DNA of 64,000 nucleotides. It comes from Bradyrhizobium iriomotense. GTDB taxonomy: Bacteria; Pseudomonadota; Alphaproteobacteria; Rhizobiales; Xanthobacteraceae. The notes beneath the pieces are model-generated. The model was not told the DNA's origin. It ran no database searches and saw nothing but the letters and a program-made list of their open reading frames with translations. A program made the translations under genes and the position numbers. Location of the stretch: positions 107,997 to 171,996 of the forward strand of contig NZ_JAFCJZ010000019.1 of NCBI RefSeq assembly GCF_018130765.1. The letters are read 5' to 3'. Below, piece after piece: positions 8,003 through 16,504 of this stretch (the first letter of the stretch is position 1; each line of letters starts with the position of its first letter).

Positions 8003-9247
8003 ATGCCAGCCCCAGGCCAAAGCCCTGAGCGGAGCGCGAAGGCGCTTCTGCTCGAAGGCGTCAATGACAGCGCTGTGGACCTGTTCAGGAGCGCGGGTTT
8101 CACCAATGTCGAGCGGCTGACCAAGGCGCTGGACGGCGAGGATCTGCGCCGGGCGCTCAAAGGCGTGTCGCTGCTCGGCATCCGCTCGCGCACCCAGATC
8201 ACCGACGACGTGCTCGCGGCCGCCGATCAGCTGCTCGCGGTCGGCTGCTTCAGCGTCGGCACCAACCAGGTCGACCTGCTGGCGGCGCGCAAGCGCGGTA
8301 TTCCCGTATTCAACGCGCCGTTCTCAAACACGCGCAGCGTCGCCGAGCTCGTAATCGGCGAGATCGTGATGCTGCTGCGGCAGATCTTTCCGCGTTCGGT
8401 GTCCGCACATGAGGGCGGCTGGGACAAGTCGGCGGCCGGCAGCCGCGAGGTGCGCGGCCGCACCCTCGGCATCGTCGGCTACGGCAATATCGGCTCGCAG
8501 CTCTCGACGCTGGCCGAGGCCATGGGCATGCGCGTGATCTTCTACGATCGCACCGACAAGCTCCGCCACGGCAACACCGAGCCGGTCGAGAAGCTCGAGG
8601 AGCTCTTGGCGCAGAGCGACGTCGTCAGCCTGCACGTGCCGGAGACGCCGGAGACATCAGGCATGATCGGCGAGAAGGAGCTGCGGGCGATGAAGCCGGG
8701 CTCGTTCTTCATCAACAACAGCCGCGGCACCGTGGTCGATCTCGATGCGCTCGCCGGCGCCTTGCGTGATGGGCACATCGCCGGCGCTGCCGTCGACGTG
8801 TTTCCGGTCGAGCCGTCCTCGAATTCGGAGCGATTCAAGAGCCCGATCCAAGGCCTCGGCAACGTCATCCTCACCCCGCATATCGGCGGCTCGACCGAGG
8901 AGGCGCAGGAGCGCATCGGCGGCGAGGTCGCGCGCAAGCTGGTCGACTATTTCATCACGGGCTCGACCATGGGCGCGGTGAATTTCCCGGAAGTGCAGCT
9001 GCACCTGCGCCCCTCCGGCGCGCGCTTCAGCCATGTCCATCGCAATGTGCCCGGCATGCTGCGGCGGCTGAACGAGGTCTTCCTCCAGCGCGACATCAAC
9101 ATCGCCGCGCAATATCTGGAGACCGCCGGCGATCTCGGCTACGTCGTGCTCGACGCCGATCTCGGCGGCCAGGATTCGGGCGAGCTGCTCCAGCAGATCC
9201 GCGCGCTCGACGGCACGGTCGGCGCAAGGCTGGTATTCGAGCACTAA
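8003..9247 (+). CDS. serA: D-3-phosphoglycerate dehydrogenase, E. coli SerA type
   Basis: 414 residues, the length of E. coli-type SerA (about 410) rather than the longer form. Oxidises 3-phosphoglycerate to 3-phosphohydroxypyruvate with NAD, the first step of serine synthesis. Visible features: substrate-domain GIRSRTQIT, FSVGTNQVD and APFSNTRSVAE; Rossmann GxGxxG in LGIVGYGNIGSQ; catalytic Arg and Glu regions (NNSRGTVVD, DVFPVEP); catalytic His in LTPHIGGSTEEAQ. A C-terminal ACT-like domain (about 345-414, including NVPGMLRRLNEVFLQRDINIAAQYL) normally binds serine for feedback inhibition. The start has an AGGAGATA ribosome-binding site; the same frame continues upstream through the repeat and is not coding. 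Confidence 0.9.
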   Translation: MPAPGQSPERSAKALLLEGVNDSAVDLFRSAGFTNVERLTKALDGEDLRRALKGVSLLGIRSRTQITDDVLAAADQLLAVGCFSVGTNQVDLLAARKRGIPVFNAPFSNTRSVAELVIGEIVMLLRQIFPRSVSAHEGGWDKSAAGSREVRGRTLGIVGYGNIGSQLSTLAEAMGMRVIFYDRTDKLRHGNTEPVEKLEELLAQSDVVSLHVPETPETSGMIGEKELRAMKPGSFFINNSRGTVVDLDALAGALRDGHIAGAAVDVFPVEPSSNSERFKSPIQGLGNVILTPHIGGSTEEAQERIGGEVARKLVDYFITGSTMGAVNFPEVQLHLRPSGARFSHVHRNVPGMLRRLNEVFLQRDINIAAQYLETAGDLGYVVLDADLGGQDSGELLQQIRALDGTVGARLVFEH

Positions 9248-9276
9248 ACGCCCCCACGTTCCGGTTGCATCTTGCG

Positions 9277-9345
9277 GCAACTGCTCTCACACTGTCGTCA
9301 AATTCGACGTGGCCAGAAATCACGTCGAATTTGAGCTTCAGTTGC
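9277..9345. promoter_or_regulatory. Nested inverted repeat between serA and patatin
   Basis: The core is a perfect 13-bp inverted repeat CAAATTCGACGTG (9299-9311) and CACGTCGAATTTG (9321-9333) with a 9-base loop. It is framed by GCAACTG (9277-9283) and CAGTTGC (9339-9345). It ends just before the patatin start. It could be a serA terminator (no T-run), an operator, or a 5' leader structure for the patatin gene; the sequence does not decide. Confidence 0.5.
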
Positions 9346-9358
9346 GTGAGTGTCCGCC

Positions 9359-10378
9359 ATGGAACGGGACGCCGTACTGATTGATCTCGCGCTGCAGGGC
9401 GGCGGTTCGCACGGCGCCTTCTCCTGGGGTGTGCTCGACCGCCTCCTGGAAGAGAAATGGCTGGAGATCGCCGCAATCTCCGGAACCTCCGCAGGCGCGA
9501 TGAATGCGGCGGTTCTGGCGGATGGCTGGACGGCCGGCGGCGCCGAGGGCGCGCGCGAGGCGCTCGAGCAATACTGGCGCCGCGTCTCCAGGGCCGCGGC
9601 CTTCAGCCCGCTGCAACGCTCGCCGCTCGACCGCCTGATGGGGCGCTGGACCCTCGATACGTCGCCCTTCTACATTCTCACCGATTTGATGTCGCGCGTG
9701 CTGTCGCCCTACGACCTCAATCCCACGGGCTACAATCCACTGCGCGCGGTGCTGGCCGAGAGCATCGATTTCGAACGCCTCGTGCGCTCGCCGATCCAGC
9801 TGTTCATCACCGCGACGCGGGTGCGCACCGGGCGCGGCCGTATCTTCCGCAACGCGGAGATCACGGCGGATGTGCTGCTGGCATCGGCCTGCCTGCCGAC
9901 CATGTTCCGCGCGATCGAGATCGACGGTGAGCCCTATTGGGACGGCGGCTTCGCCGGCAACCCGACGATCACGCCGCTGGTTCGCGAGAGCGACGCGCAC
10001 GACACCATCCTCGTCCAGATCAATCCGACCGAGCGGCCGGAGGAGCCACGGACGGCTGCGGAGATCCTCAACCGGCTCAACGAAATCTCCTTCAACTCGC
10101 CGCTGATGAAGGAGCTGCGCATGATCGCGCTGCTGCGCCAGGCGGCCGACCCCGGCAGCGGCGAGGGCGCGCGCTGGGCGAAGATGCGGACCCACCGGAT
10201 CAAGAGCGACATGCTGGCGAAGTTCGGCGCGTCCTCGAAGCTCAACGCCGAGTGGGAGTTCGTCTCGATGCTGCGCGCCGAGGGACGTATGGCGGCAGAC
10301 GCCTTCCTCGCCGAGCACGGCGCGGATATCGGCCGTCGTTCGACCGCCGATCTCGACGTCCTCCTGTCGGAGTGCTGA
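9359..10378 (+). CDS. Patatin-like phospholipase
   Basis: About 339 residues (342 if the GTG at 9350 is used). It has the patatin signature set: oxyanion-hole GGGSHGAF (near residues 14-21), nucleophile elbow GTSAG and the catalytic Asp in DGGFAGN near residue 200. These enzymes are Ser-Asp dyad lipid acyl hydrolases. No signal peptide is visible, so it is cytoplasmic or exported by a dedicated route; bacterial members include RssA-like housekeeping proteins and toxins such as ExoU. The next gene begins 3 bases after the stop, so the two are co-transcribed. Confidence 0.88.
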   Translation: MERDAVLIDLALQGGGSHGAFSWGVLDRLLEEKWLEIAAISGTSAGAMNAAVLADGWTAGGAEGAREALEQYWRRVSRAAAFSPLQRSPLDRLMGRWTLDTSPFYILTDLMSRVLSPYDLNPTGYNPLRAVLAESIDFERLVRSPIQLFITATRVRTGRGRIFRNAEITADVLLASACLPTMFRAIEIDGEPYWDGGFAGNPTITPLVRESDAHDTILVQINPTERPEEPRTAAEILNRLNEISFNSPLMKELRMIALLRQAADPGSGEGARWAKMRTHRIKSDMLAKFGASSKLNAEWEFVSMLRAEGRMAADAFLAEHGADIGRRSTADLDVLLSEC

Positions 10379-10381
10379 GGC

Positions 10382-11833
10382 ATGGGTCTCCTCGGCCTCC
10401 TCGTCGGGCTCGGCCTGCTCGTCCTGTTCGCCTTCCGCGGCTGGAGCGTCCTGCTGCTCGCACCGTTCGCCGCACTCGTGGCCGCGCTGTTCGGCGGCGA
10501 GCCGCTGCTCGCGAACCTGACCCAGGTGTTCATGGTGAACGCAGCGGGATTTCTGGCGCAGTTCTTCCCGATCTTTCTGCTTGGCGCCGTCTTCGGCAAG
10601 TTGATGGATGACAGCGGCGCGGTGACGTCGGTCGCAGGCTTCATGGCGGAGCGTCTTGGCGAGCGGCGCGTGATCCTGGCGGTCGTTCTCGCCGGTGCGC
10701 TGGTCACCTATGGCGGCGTGAGCCTGTTCGTTGCGTTCTTCGTCATCGTTCCCATGGCCCGTTCGCTGTTTCGCGCGGCTTCGATCCCGCGTCGTCTGAT
10801 CCCGGCCGCGATCGTGCTGGGGACATCGACCTTCACGATGTCGGCCCTGCCGGGCACGCCGTCGATCCAGAACGCGATCCCGATGCCGTTCTTCGGCACG
10901 ACGCCGTTTGCCGCGCCGGGCCTCGGCATCGTCGCCTCGCTCATCATGCTCGGCACCGGATTGTGGTGGCTGCACCGTGCCGAAGCGGCAGCGCGCCGCG
11001 CCGGAGAGGGCTACGGCGACGATGCGGAGGGCGCGACCGAGCGCGCCGCCGCCGACGAGTTCGTGCGCGAGCGCGCGACGACAGCCCGCGAGTTCGATCC
11101 GGCGGAGCTGCAGCACGGTCATCGCAGCGACCGGTCATCGCCGGTGCTGAATGCCATCGCGCCGCTGGTCGTCGTCGTCACCGTGAATCTGGTGATGTCG
11201 CTCGTGGTGCTGCCGCGGCTCGATGTCAGCTATCTCGCCGAGCCGCGCTTTGGTGACACGACGCTTGCAGCCGTCGCGGGCGTGTGGTCGGTCGCGGTTG
11301 CGCTGGCTGCTGCCATCGTCACCACCATCGCGCTGAACTGGACGCGCCTGCCGGCGCTGCGCCGGACCATGGATGCCGGGGCCAATGCGTCGGTCCTGCC
11401 GGCTTTCAGCGTCGCCAGCCTCGTCGGATTCGGCGCCGTCGTCGCCTCGCTGCCGGCGTTCACGATCGTGCGCGACTGGGTGCTGGCGATCGAAGGGGGA
11501 CCACTGGTCTCGCTTGCGGTTGCGACCAACATCCTGGCCGCGCTGACCGGCTCGGCATCGGGCGGGCTCACCATCGCCCTCGACGCCCTCGGCCCGACCT
11601 ATGTCGAACTTGCCGCGCGGACCGGGATCGACCTCGCGTTGATGCATCGCGTGGCGGTGATCGGCGCGGGGACCCTCGACATCCTGCCGCACAACGGCGC
11701 CGTGGTCAGTCTGCTCGCGATCTGCGGCCTGACCCATCGCGACAGCTATTTCGACATCGTCATGGTCGGCATCGTGACGTCGCTCCTGGCGCTGGTGGCC
11801 GTGATCGCCCTGGGCACTGCGCTGGGCTCGTGA
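10382..11833 (+). CDS. GntP-family permease (gluconate/hydroxyacid transporter)
   Basis: 483 residues of almost continuous hydrophobic helices (about 12), with a polar basic/acidic loop near residues 200-255. Family-typical motifs are SVAGFMAERLG...RRVILAVVLAGALVTYGGVSLFVAFFVIVPMA and, near the C-terminus, GAGTLDILPHNGAVVSLL. The GntP family carries gluconate, 2-keto-3-deoxygluconate, glycerate or lactate in symport with protons; which one is not visible here. It forms an operon with the patatin gene. A hydroxyacid released by the neighbouring tannase/feruloyl-esterase-like enzyme is a possible cargo, but that is conjecture. Confidence 0.85.
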   Translation: MGLLGLLVGLGLLVLFAFRGWSVLLLAPFAALVAALFGGEPLLANLTQVFMVNAAGFLAQFFPIFLLGAVFGKLMDDSGAVTSVAGFMAERLGERRVILAVVLAGALVTYGGVSLFVAFFVIVPMARSLFRAASIPRRLIPAAIVLGTSTFTMSALPGTPSIQNAIPMPFFGTTPFAAPGLGIVASLIMLGTGLWWLHRAEAAARRAGEGYGDDAEGATERAAADEFVRERATTAREFDPAELQHGHRSDRSSPVLNAIAPLVVVVTVNLVMSLVVLPRLDVSYLAEPRFGDTTLAAVAGVWSVAVALAAAIVTTIALNWTRLPALRRTMDAGANASVLPAFSVASLVGFGAVVASLPAFTIVRDWVLAIEGGPLVSLAVATNILAALTGSASGGLTIALDALGPTYVELAARTGIDLALMHRVAVIGAGTLDILPHNGAVVSLLAICGLTHRDSYFDIVMVGIVTSLLALVAVIALGTALGS

Positions 11834-11926
11834 GCCGAATGCGCACGTGAGCGATTGACGGACGGGCGAAGGTTGCATTGAATGCAGCCAACTTTCGAAC
11901 GCAACAGAACAAGCCGGGTGGAAACG

Positions 11927-13588
11927 ATGATGCGAAACAGAGCGAAGCTGTGTGCATGGCTGGTGGGCACGGCGGCCGCAATGAGCGCGAGCGGCGCGTC
12001 GGCGCTGACGCTGGCGGAGGATGCCGAGACGGTCTGCAAGGGGTTGGTCGGCGGCACTGATGCCGTGAAGATCGATGCCGCGACGTTTCAGTCTCCATCG
12101 ACTCTCGCTGTCGCCGAGCGCGGCCCGACGCCATCGGGGCGCGTTACGCCCGCCAATCCTGCGTTCTGTAAGGTGCTCGGCCATATCGACCCTGTCGATC
12201 CCAAGGCGCCGCCGATCAAATTCCAGGTCAATCTTCCGATCGAATGGAACGGGCGCTCGGTGCAATATGGCGGCGGCGGCTTCAACGGCGTGCTGATCAC
12301 CGGCCTTGCGCTGCCGCCGGCCTATCCGTTCGACAAGCCGTCGCCGCTCGCGCGCGGTTTTGTCACCTACGGCACCGATTCAGGTCACGAGACCAAGCCG
12401 GGCGAGCTGCCGCAGCTGTTCGCGTTGAATGACGAAGCCTTCGAGAATTTTGCCCACCGCGCCTACAAGAAGGTACGCGACGCGGCCGTGACGCTGATGG
12501 AGCGCGCCTACGGCAAGAAGCCGGAGAAGATGTATTTCATGGGCTCGTCCGAGGGCGGCCGCGAAGGCCTCACCATGGCGCAGCGTTACCCCGACGATTT
12601 CGACGGCATTTTTTCGCGCGTGCCCGTCATCAACTGGGTCGGCCTGCAGCATGCCGGCATGCGTTCGGGACTTGCGACCATGGGCGAGGGCTGGATCAAT
12701 CCGGCGCAGGTCAAGCTCGTCGGCGAGGCCGTGCGCGCGGCGTGCGACAAGGCCGATGGCTCCGACGACGCACTGGTGCAGGATCCCGTCACCTGCAAGG
12801 CAGTGTTCAAGGTCGAGACGCTGCGCTGCGGGGCCGGCAAGAGCGGCGATCAGTGCCTCACCGATCCGCAGATCAAGGCGATTAACACGCTGCACGCGAC
12901 CTACAAATTCCCGTTCGTGCTCGCCAACGGCCTCGACGATTATCCGGGCTGGGGTGTGTCGGGCGAGGACACGCCGGCGGCCGGCCCGACCGGCGGCTGG
13001 ACCGCGTGGTGGCTCGGCACTGCGCCGCCCGCGCAGCCGCCTGCGCCGAACAACGGCATCGCCTGGATCTACGGCGCCGGCGGCATCCAGTATGTGTTCG
13101 CACGCGATCCCAAGCTCGACGTCACCACCTACAAGCCCGAGGACCACAATGCGCGGCTGCTCGAGGTTTCCAGCCTGATGGATTCGACCAATCCTGATCT
13201 CAGCCGCTTTCGCGAGCGCAAGGGCAAGCTGATCATCCTCGAGCACATGGCTGACTATGCGCAGAGTCCCTATGCCGGCATCCGCTATTTCGAGAATGTC
13301 GAGCGCTTGATGGGTACGGCGACGGCGGCGCAGTTCGCGCGGCTCTACACCGCGCCCGGCGTCGATCATGTCGGCTCGGGCGCGCCCGCCAATGTCGACA
13401 TGCTCAGTGTGCTGGTCGATTGGGTCGAGAAGGACAAGGCGCCCGGTGACCTCGAAGTGACCGAGCAGAAGGTCGAAGCGCCTGCGTTCCCTGTCGTCCG
13501 CGCGCTGCCACTGTGCCGCTGGCCGGCCTGGCCGCACTACAAGGCGGGGTCGGTGACGGAAGCGTCGAGCTATTTCTGCGCGCAGTGA
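11927..13588 (+). CDS. Tannase/feruloyl esterase family protein, secreted
   Basis: 553 residues from the ATG at 11927, giving a signal peptide (MMRNRAKLCAW then a hydrophobic core ending GASA). A start at 11882 would place 15 polar residues before it. It contains the nucleophile elbow GSSEGGREG near residue 207, the late catalytic His in GVDHVGSG near residue 485, and numerous Cys (including VTCKAVF, LRCGAG and DQCLTDPQ) expected for the disulfide and calcium lobe of the family. These enzymes hydrolyse aryl esters of hydroxycinnamic or gallic acid from plant material, so a periplasmic or secreted role in using plant phenolics fits a soil or rhizosphere organism. Confidence 0.85.
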   Translation: MMRNRAKLCAWLVGTAAAMSASGASALTLAEDAETVCKGLVGGTDAVKIDAATFQSPSTLAVAERGPTPSGRVTPANPAFCKVLGHIDPVDPKAPPIKFQVNLPIEWNGRSVQYGGGGFNGVLITGLALPPAYPFDKPSPLARGFVTYGTDSGHETKPGELPQLFALNDEAFENFAHRAYKKVRDAAVTLMERAYGKKPEKMYFMGSSEGGREGLTMAQRYPDDFDGIFSRVPVINWVGLQHAGMRSGLATMGEGWINPAQVKLVGEAVRAACDKADGSDDALVQDPVTCKAVFKVETLRCGAGKSGDQCLTDPQIKAINTLHATYKFPFVLANGLDDYPGWGVSGEDTPAAGPTGGWTAWWLGTAPPAQPPAPNNGIAWIYGAGGIQYVFARDPKLDVTTYKPEDHNARLLEVSSLMDSTNPDLSRFRERKGKLIILEHMADYAQSPYAGIRYFENVERLMGTATAAQFARLYTAPGVDHVGSGAPANVDMLSVLVDWVEKDKAPGDLEVTEQKVEAPAFPVVRALPLCRWPAWPHYKAGSVTEASSYFCAQ

Positions 13589-13618
13589 GGGAGCGCGACA
13601 ATTGAGGGGGAAATGCGC

Positions 13619-13642
13619 GGGGCTGCCGGTCCCGGCAGCCCC
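13619..13642. terminator. Bidirectional hairpin between convergent genes
   Basis: Perfect 9-bp GC stem, GGGGCTGCC (13619-13627) and GGCAGCCCC (13634-13642), with a 6-base loop. It lies between the convergent stops of the tannase and Hsp20 genes. No T-run follows on either strand. Confidence 0.6.
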
Positions 13643-13656
13643 GCTTGAACTCATCG

Positions 13657-14184
13657 TCAGGCTGCCTTGACCTCGATCTTCTTGGCCGGCTTCTGCGCTT
13701 CGGCGGTCTTGGGCAGCGTCACCTTGAGCACGCCGTTCTTGAACGACGCCTCGATCTTGTCGGCTTCGACGTCCTCGGGCAGTCTGAAATATCGCTCGAA
13801 GGAGCCATAGCGGCGTTCGGAGACGTAGTAGTCCTTCTGCTGCTCCTCTTTTTCCACCCTCTTCTCGCCCTTGATGGTCAGCCCATCATTGGCGACATTC
13901 ACCTCGATGTCCTTCTCGTCCATCCCGGGCAATTCGGCTGTGATCTCATAGGCCTTGTCGCTCTCGGCGACATCGACGGCCGGAGTGCTGGCGAGCTTCT
14001 GCGCGAGATTGCGTTCGAAGCCGGCGAGCGAACGGAAGGGCCGGCGCCAGAAATCGTCGCCACCGAAATCCTCAAAGAGCCGGTCGACTTCCTTGCGGAG
14101 CGTCTCGAATGGTCGCCACGCTTCGCTTGCGAATGCGGGTTCGTTGGCCTTCTTGGTGACAGGGAGCTTGGTTTCGCTTGCCAT
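13657..14184 (-). CDS. Small heat-shock protein Hsp20 (alpha-crystallin)
   Basis: 175 residues. ATP-independent holdase chaperone that forms oligomers and keeps unfolding proteins soluble. The alpha-crystallin domain covers about residues 65-160 (AVDVAESDKAYEITAELPGMDEKDIEV ... FKNGVLKVTLPK with the A/G-x-L motif), and the tail has the IEV tripeptide used for oligomer contacts. The N-terminal arm is aromatic-rich (WRPFETLRKEVDRLFEDFGG). The ribosome-binding site GAGGAG is good, but a CTCC lies just upstream in the leader and can pair with it (see 14191-14207). It diverges from the host-attachment protein gene. Confidence 0.92.
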   Translation of the reverse strand: MASETKLPVTKKANEPAFASEAWRPFETLRKEVDRLFEDFGGDDFWRRPFRSLAGFERNLAQKLASTPAVDVAESDKAYEITAELPGMDEKDIEVNVANDGLTIKGEKRVEKEEQQKDYYVSERRYGSFERYFRLPEDVEADKIEASFKNGVLKVTLPKTAEAQKPAKKIEVKAA

Positions 14185-14190
14185 GATCTT

Positions 14191-14207
14191 CTCCTCAGAA
14201 AATGGAG
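14191..14207 (-). promoter_or_regulatory. Possible RNA thermometer hairpin occluding the hsp20 ribosome-binding site
   Basis: On the minus strand the leader reads CTCC, a 9-base AT-rich loop, then GGAG of the Shine-Dalgarno sequence just before the start codon. This short stem would sequester the ribosome-binding site. Rhizobial small heat-shock genes are often controlled by ROSE-type thermometers; this example is shorter and is inferred. Confidence 0.3.
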
Positions 14208-14422
14208 CTTGGTCTATGCAAGAAATTCTCTCCCCGTGCCCACGACCCGTCGTTGATTTCTCTCAAATTTGAAAAGCGCGATATCGGATGCCTCGAGGTT
14301 CCCGTGCTCCGACATTGGTAAGGACTGCGTACCGTTTTGAGCGGGAAGCTCGCGCTGATTTGAATCAACAAGGTCTACGAAGAAAGGTTTGAATGCTGGG
14401 TGCCAACGTCGGAGCGTCGAAC

Positions 14423-14872
14423 ATGGGCGGTCTGATCATTCCTCACAACGCGTTCGTGTTCGTCGGCGATGGCCGCAAGGCCCTGTTCCTGCGCAACGAG
14501 GGAAATCCCTCGCATCCGGATCTGAAGACTGAAAACGTCTTCGAGGACGACAATCCGCCCACGCGAGAGCAGGGCACCGATCGTCCCGGCCGCGTGAACA
14601 AGCCTACCGGGGAAAGAGTAGCCGTAGAGAATGCCGACTGGCACAATATCGAGGAGCATCGATTCGCGCATCGTGTCGCCGGCGCAATGGAGCGGCTCGC
14701 GCGCGAGCGCGACGTCAAGGCGATCGTGGTCGTCGCGCCGCCGAGAGTGCTCGCGGACTTGCGCAATGCCTTTCATGCCGATGTCAAGGCGCGCGTCGTC
14801 GGCGAGCTATCCAAGAACCTGACGGGACTTCCGGTCGGCGAAATCGCCCGGCATCTGGCGGCCGAGTATTAG
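14423..14872 (+). CDS. Host attachment protein (baeRF/eRF1-like domain)
   Basis: 149 residues from the ATG at 14423, which has GGAG at the right distance; a start at 14393 would add ten residues. It matches the Host_attach family: an early strand IPHNAFVFVGDGRKALFLRNEG, a middle HRFAHRVAGAMERLARERDVKAIVVVAPPRVLADLRNAF, and an end ELSKNLTGLPVGEIARHLA. The fold relates to archaeal/bacterial release factor eRF1-like proteins; the name comes from early work in Agrobacterium and the function is unclear. Divergence from hsp20 may hint at a stress role. Confidence 0.8.
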   Translation: MGGLIIPHNAFVFVGDGRKALFLRNEGNPSHPDLKTENVFEDDNPPTREQGTDRPGRVNKPTGERVAVENADWHNIEEHRFAHRVAGAMERLARERDVKAIVVVAPPRVLADLRNAFHADVKARVVGELSKNLTGLPVGEIARHLAAEY

Positions 14873-14890
14873 AGTGCCCCAGGGACTCGT

Positions 14891-16504
14891 TTAATGCGCC
14901 GGCCCGCCCGCTGCCTTCACCCGCCGCGTCAGCAGCACGGCGACCGCGGCGAGCACCAGCACCACGCCGATCACCGCAAAGGTGTCGGAATAGCCCATCA
15001 CCAGCGCCTGGCGCTTCACCGTCTTGCCGAGCGCGATGATGGCCTGCTCGCGTGCGGCATTGGGGTCGGGCACGCCGTGGGCCATGAAATAGTCCGTCAT
15101 CTGGGCGATGCGGCTGCGGACCTCCTCGCGGCCGAGCGTGACCGAATGGCCGATGATGTTGGAGTGGAACTGCTCGCGCTTGGTGATGATGGTCGCCAGC
15201 GTTGCCGTTCCGATCGCGCCGCCGAGATTGCGGAACATGTTGCTGATGCCGGAGGCCGCAGCCGCGTCCTGCGGCGCGATGCCGCCTGTCAGCACCGAGG
15301 TCAGCGGCGTCAGCACCATGGCCTGGCCGACCGCGCGCACGATGTTCGGAATCCAGAGCTGATCGCCGGCATAGTCCGGCGACATCGCCGTGTTCATGAA
15401 GCAGCTATAGGCGAAGATCAGAAGACCGGTGATGGCGATGTAGCGCGTGTCGAAGCGCTGCATCAGTTTCGGGATCAGCGGGATCAGCACGAGCTGCGGC
15501 AGGCCGGTCCAGGCCAGCACATTGCCGATCTGCTCCGCATTGTAGCCCTGCGCCTGGCCGAGATAGGCGGGCAGGATGTAGACCGAGCCGAACAGCGCAA
15601 AGCCCACCATCGTCATCGCGATGGTGCCGAAGCCGAAATTGCGCTGCCTCAAGAGGCGCAGCCGGATCAGCGGCTTTTCGATCGTGAGCTCGATCGTGAC
15701 GAACAGCGTGAGGCTGACAGCGGCGATGATCGCGAGCTTGACGATGAAGGGTGAGGAGAACCAGTCGTCCTTGTTGCCTTCCTCGAGCACGGCCTGCAGC
15801 GCCGACAGGCCGATCGCCATGGTGACGATGCCGGCCCAGTCGCCTTCCTTCAGGAGACCAAGCTGCATCTTCTGCCGCTCCAGCGTCAGATAGAGCGCGG
15901 CGACCATCACGGCGGTTGGGATCACGTTGACGAAGAAGATGGTGCGCCAGCCATAGGTCTCCGTGAGATAGCCGCCGATGGTCGGGCCGATCGCCGGTGC
16001 AAAGGTGACTGACAGCGCGAAGATCGCGAGCCCGACCGGTTGCTGCGGCTTCGGCAGCTTGGTGAGCACCAGCGTGAAGGCCATCGGAATCAGCACGCCG
16101 CCGGCAAAGCCTTGCAGGCCGCGCATCGCGATCATCGACGGCAGATCATGGGTGAAGGCGCAGGCGACCGAGAACGCCGCGAACAGCGTCGCGCTCGCCA
16201 GCATGTAGCGGCGGAACGAGAACACGCGGCTGAGGTAATCGGTCAGCGGGATCACGATGATCTCGCCGATCAGATACGACGTCGAGATCCAGGAGCCGTT
16301 GTCGGCGCCGGTGCCGATGCCGCCCTCGATGTTGGCCAGCGAGGCGTTGGTGATCTGGATGTTCAGGATCGCCATGAACGAGCCGATCATGGCCGCGAGC
16401 ACGGCGATCCAGGTTGCGAGGCTCGCGCGGTTGGGATCGCTGACGGCGCGATCAGGCGTCGCGGCCGGTGTTGCTTGCGTCGAAAGTGAGAGGCTGTTTG
16501 ACAT
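14891..16504 (-). CDS. emrB: DHA2-family multidrug efflux permease, EmrB type
   Basis: 537 residues from the ATG at 16504, which has GGAGGG nearby. Fourteen predicted membrane segments. Motifs: WIAVLAAMIGSFMAILNIQITNASL (TM1), NGSWISTSYLIGEIIVIPLTDYLSRVFSFRR (motif A region), GFAGGVLIPMAFTLV and GPTIGGYLTETYGWRTIFFVNV (motif C). It exports hydrophobic toxicants by proton antiport, working with the EmrA-like periplasmic adaptor encoded immediately upstream and an outer-membrane channel not seen here. Its start lies 53 bases inside the emrA frame, so translation is coupled. Regulation is probably by the divergent TetR protein. Confidence 0.9.
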   Translation of the reverse strand: MSNSLSLSTQATPAATPDRAVSDPNRASLATWIAVLAAMIGSFMAILNIQITNASLANIEGGIGTGADNGSWISTSYLIGEIIVIPLTDYLSRVFSFRRYMLASATLFAAFSVACAFTHDLPSMIAMRGLQGFAGGVLIPMAFTLVLTKLPKPQQPVGLAIFALSVTFAPAIGPTIGGYLTETYGWRTIFFVNVIPTAVMVAALYLTLERQKMQLGLLKEGDWAGIVTMAIGLSALQAVLEEGNKDDWFSSPFIVKLAIIAAVSLTLFVTIELTIEKPLIRLRLLRQRNFGFGTIAMTMVGFALFGSVYILPAYLGQAQGYNAEQIGNVLAWTGLPQLVLIPLIPKLMQRFDTRYIAITGLLIFAYSCFMNTAMSPDYAGDQLWIPNIVRAVGQAMVLTPLTSVLTGGIAPQDAAAASGISNMFRNLGGAIGTATLATIITKREQFHSNIIGHSVTLGREEVRSRIAQMTDYFMAHGVPDPNAAREQAIIALGKTVKRQALVMGYSDTFAVIGVVLVLAAVAVLLTRRVKAAGGPAH

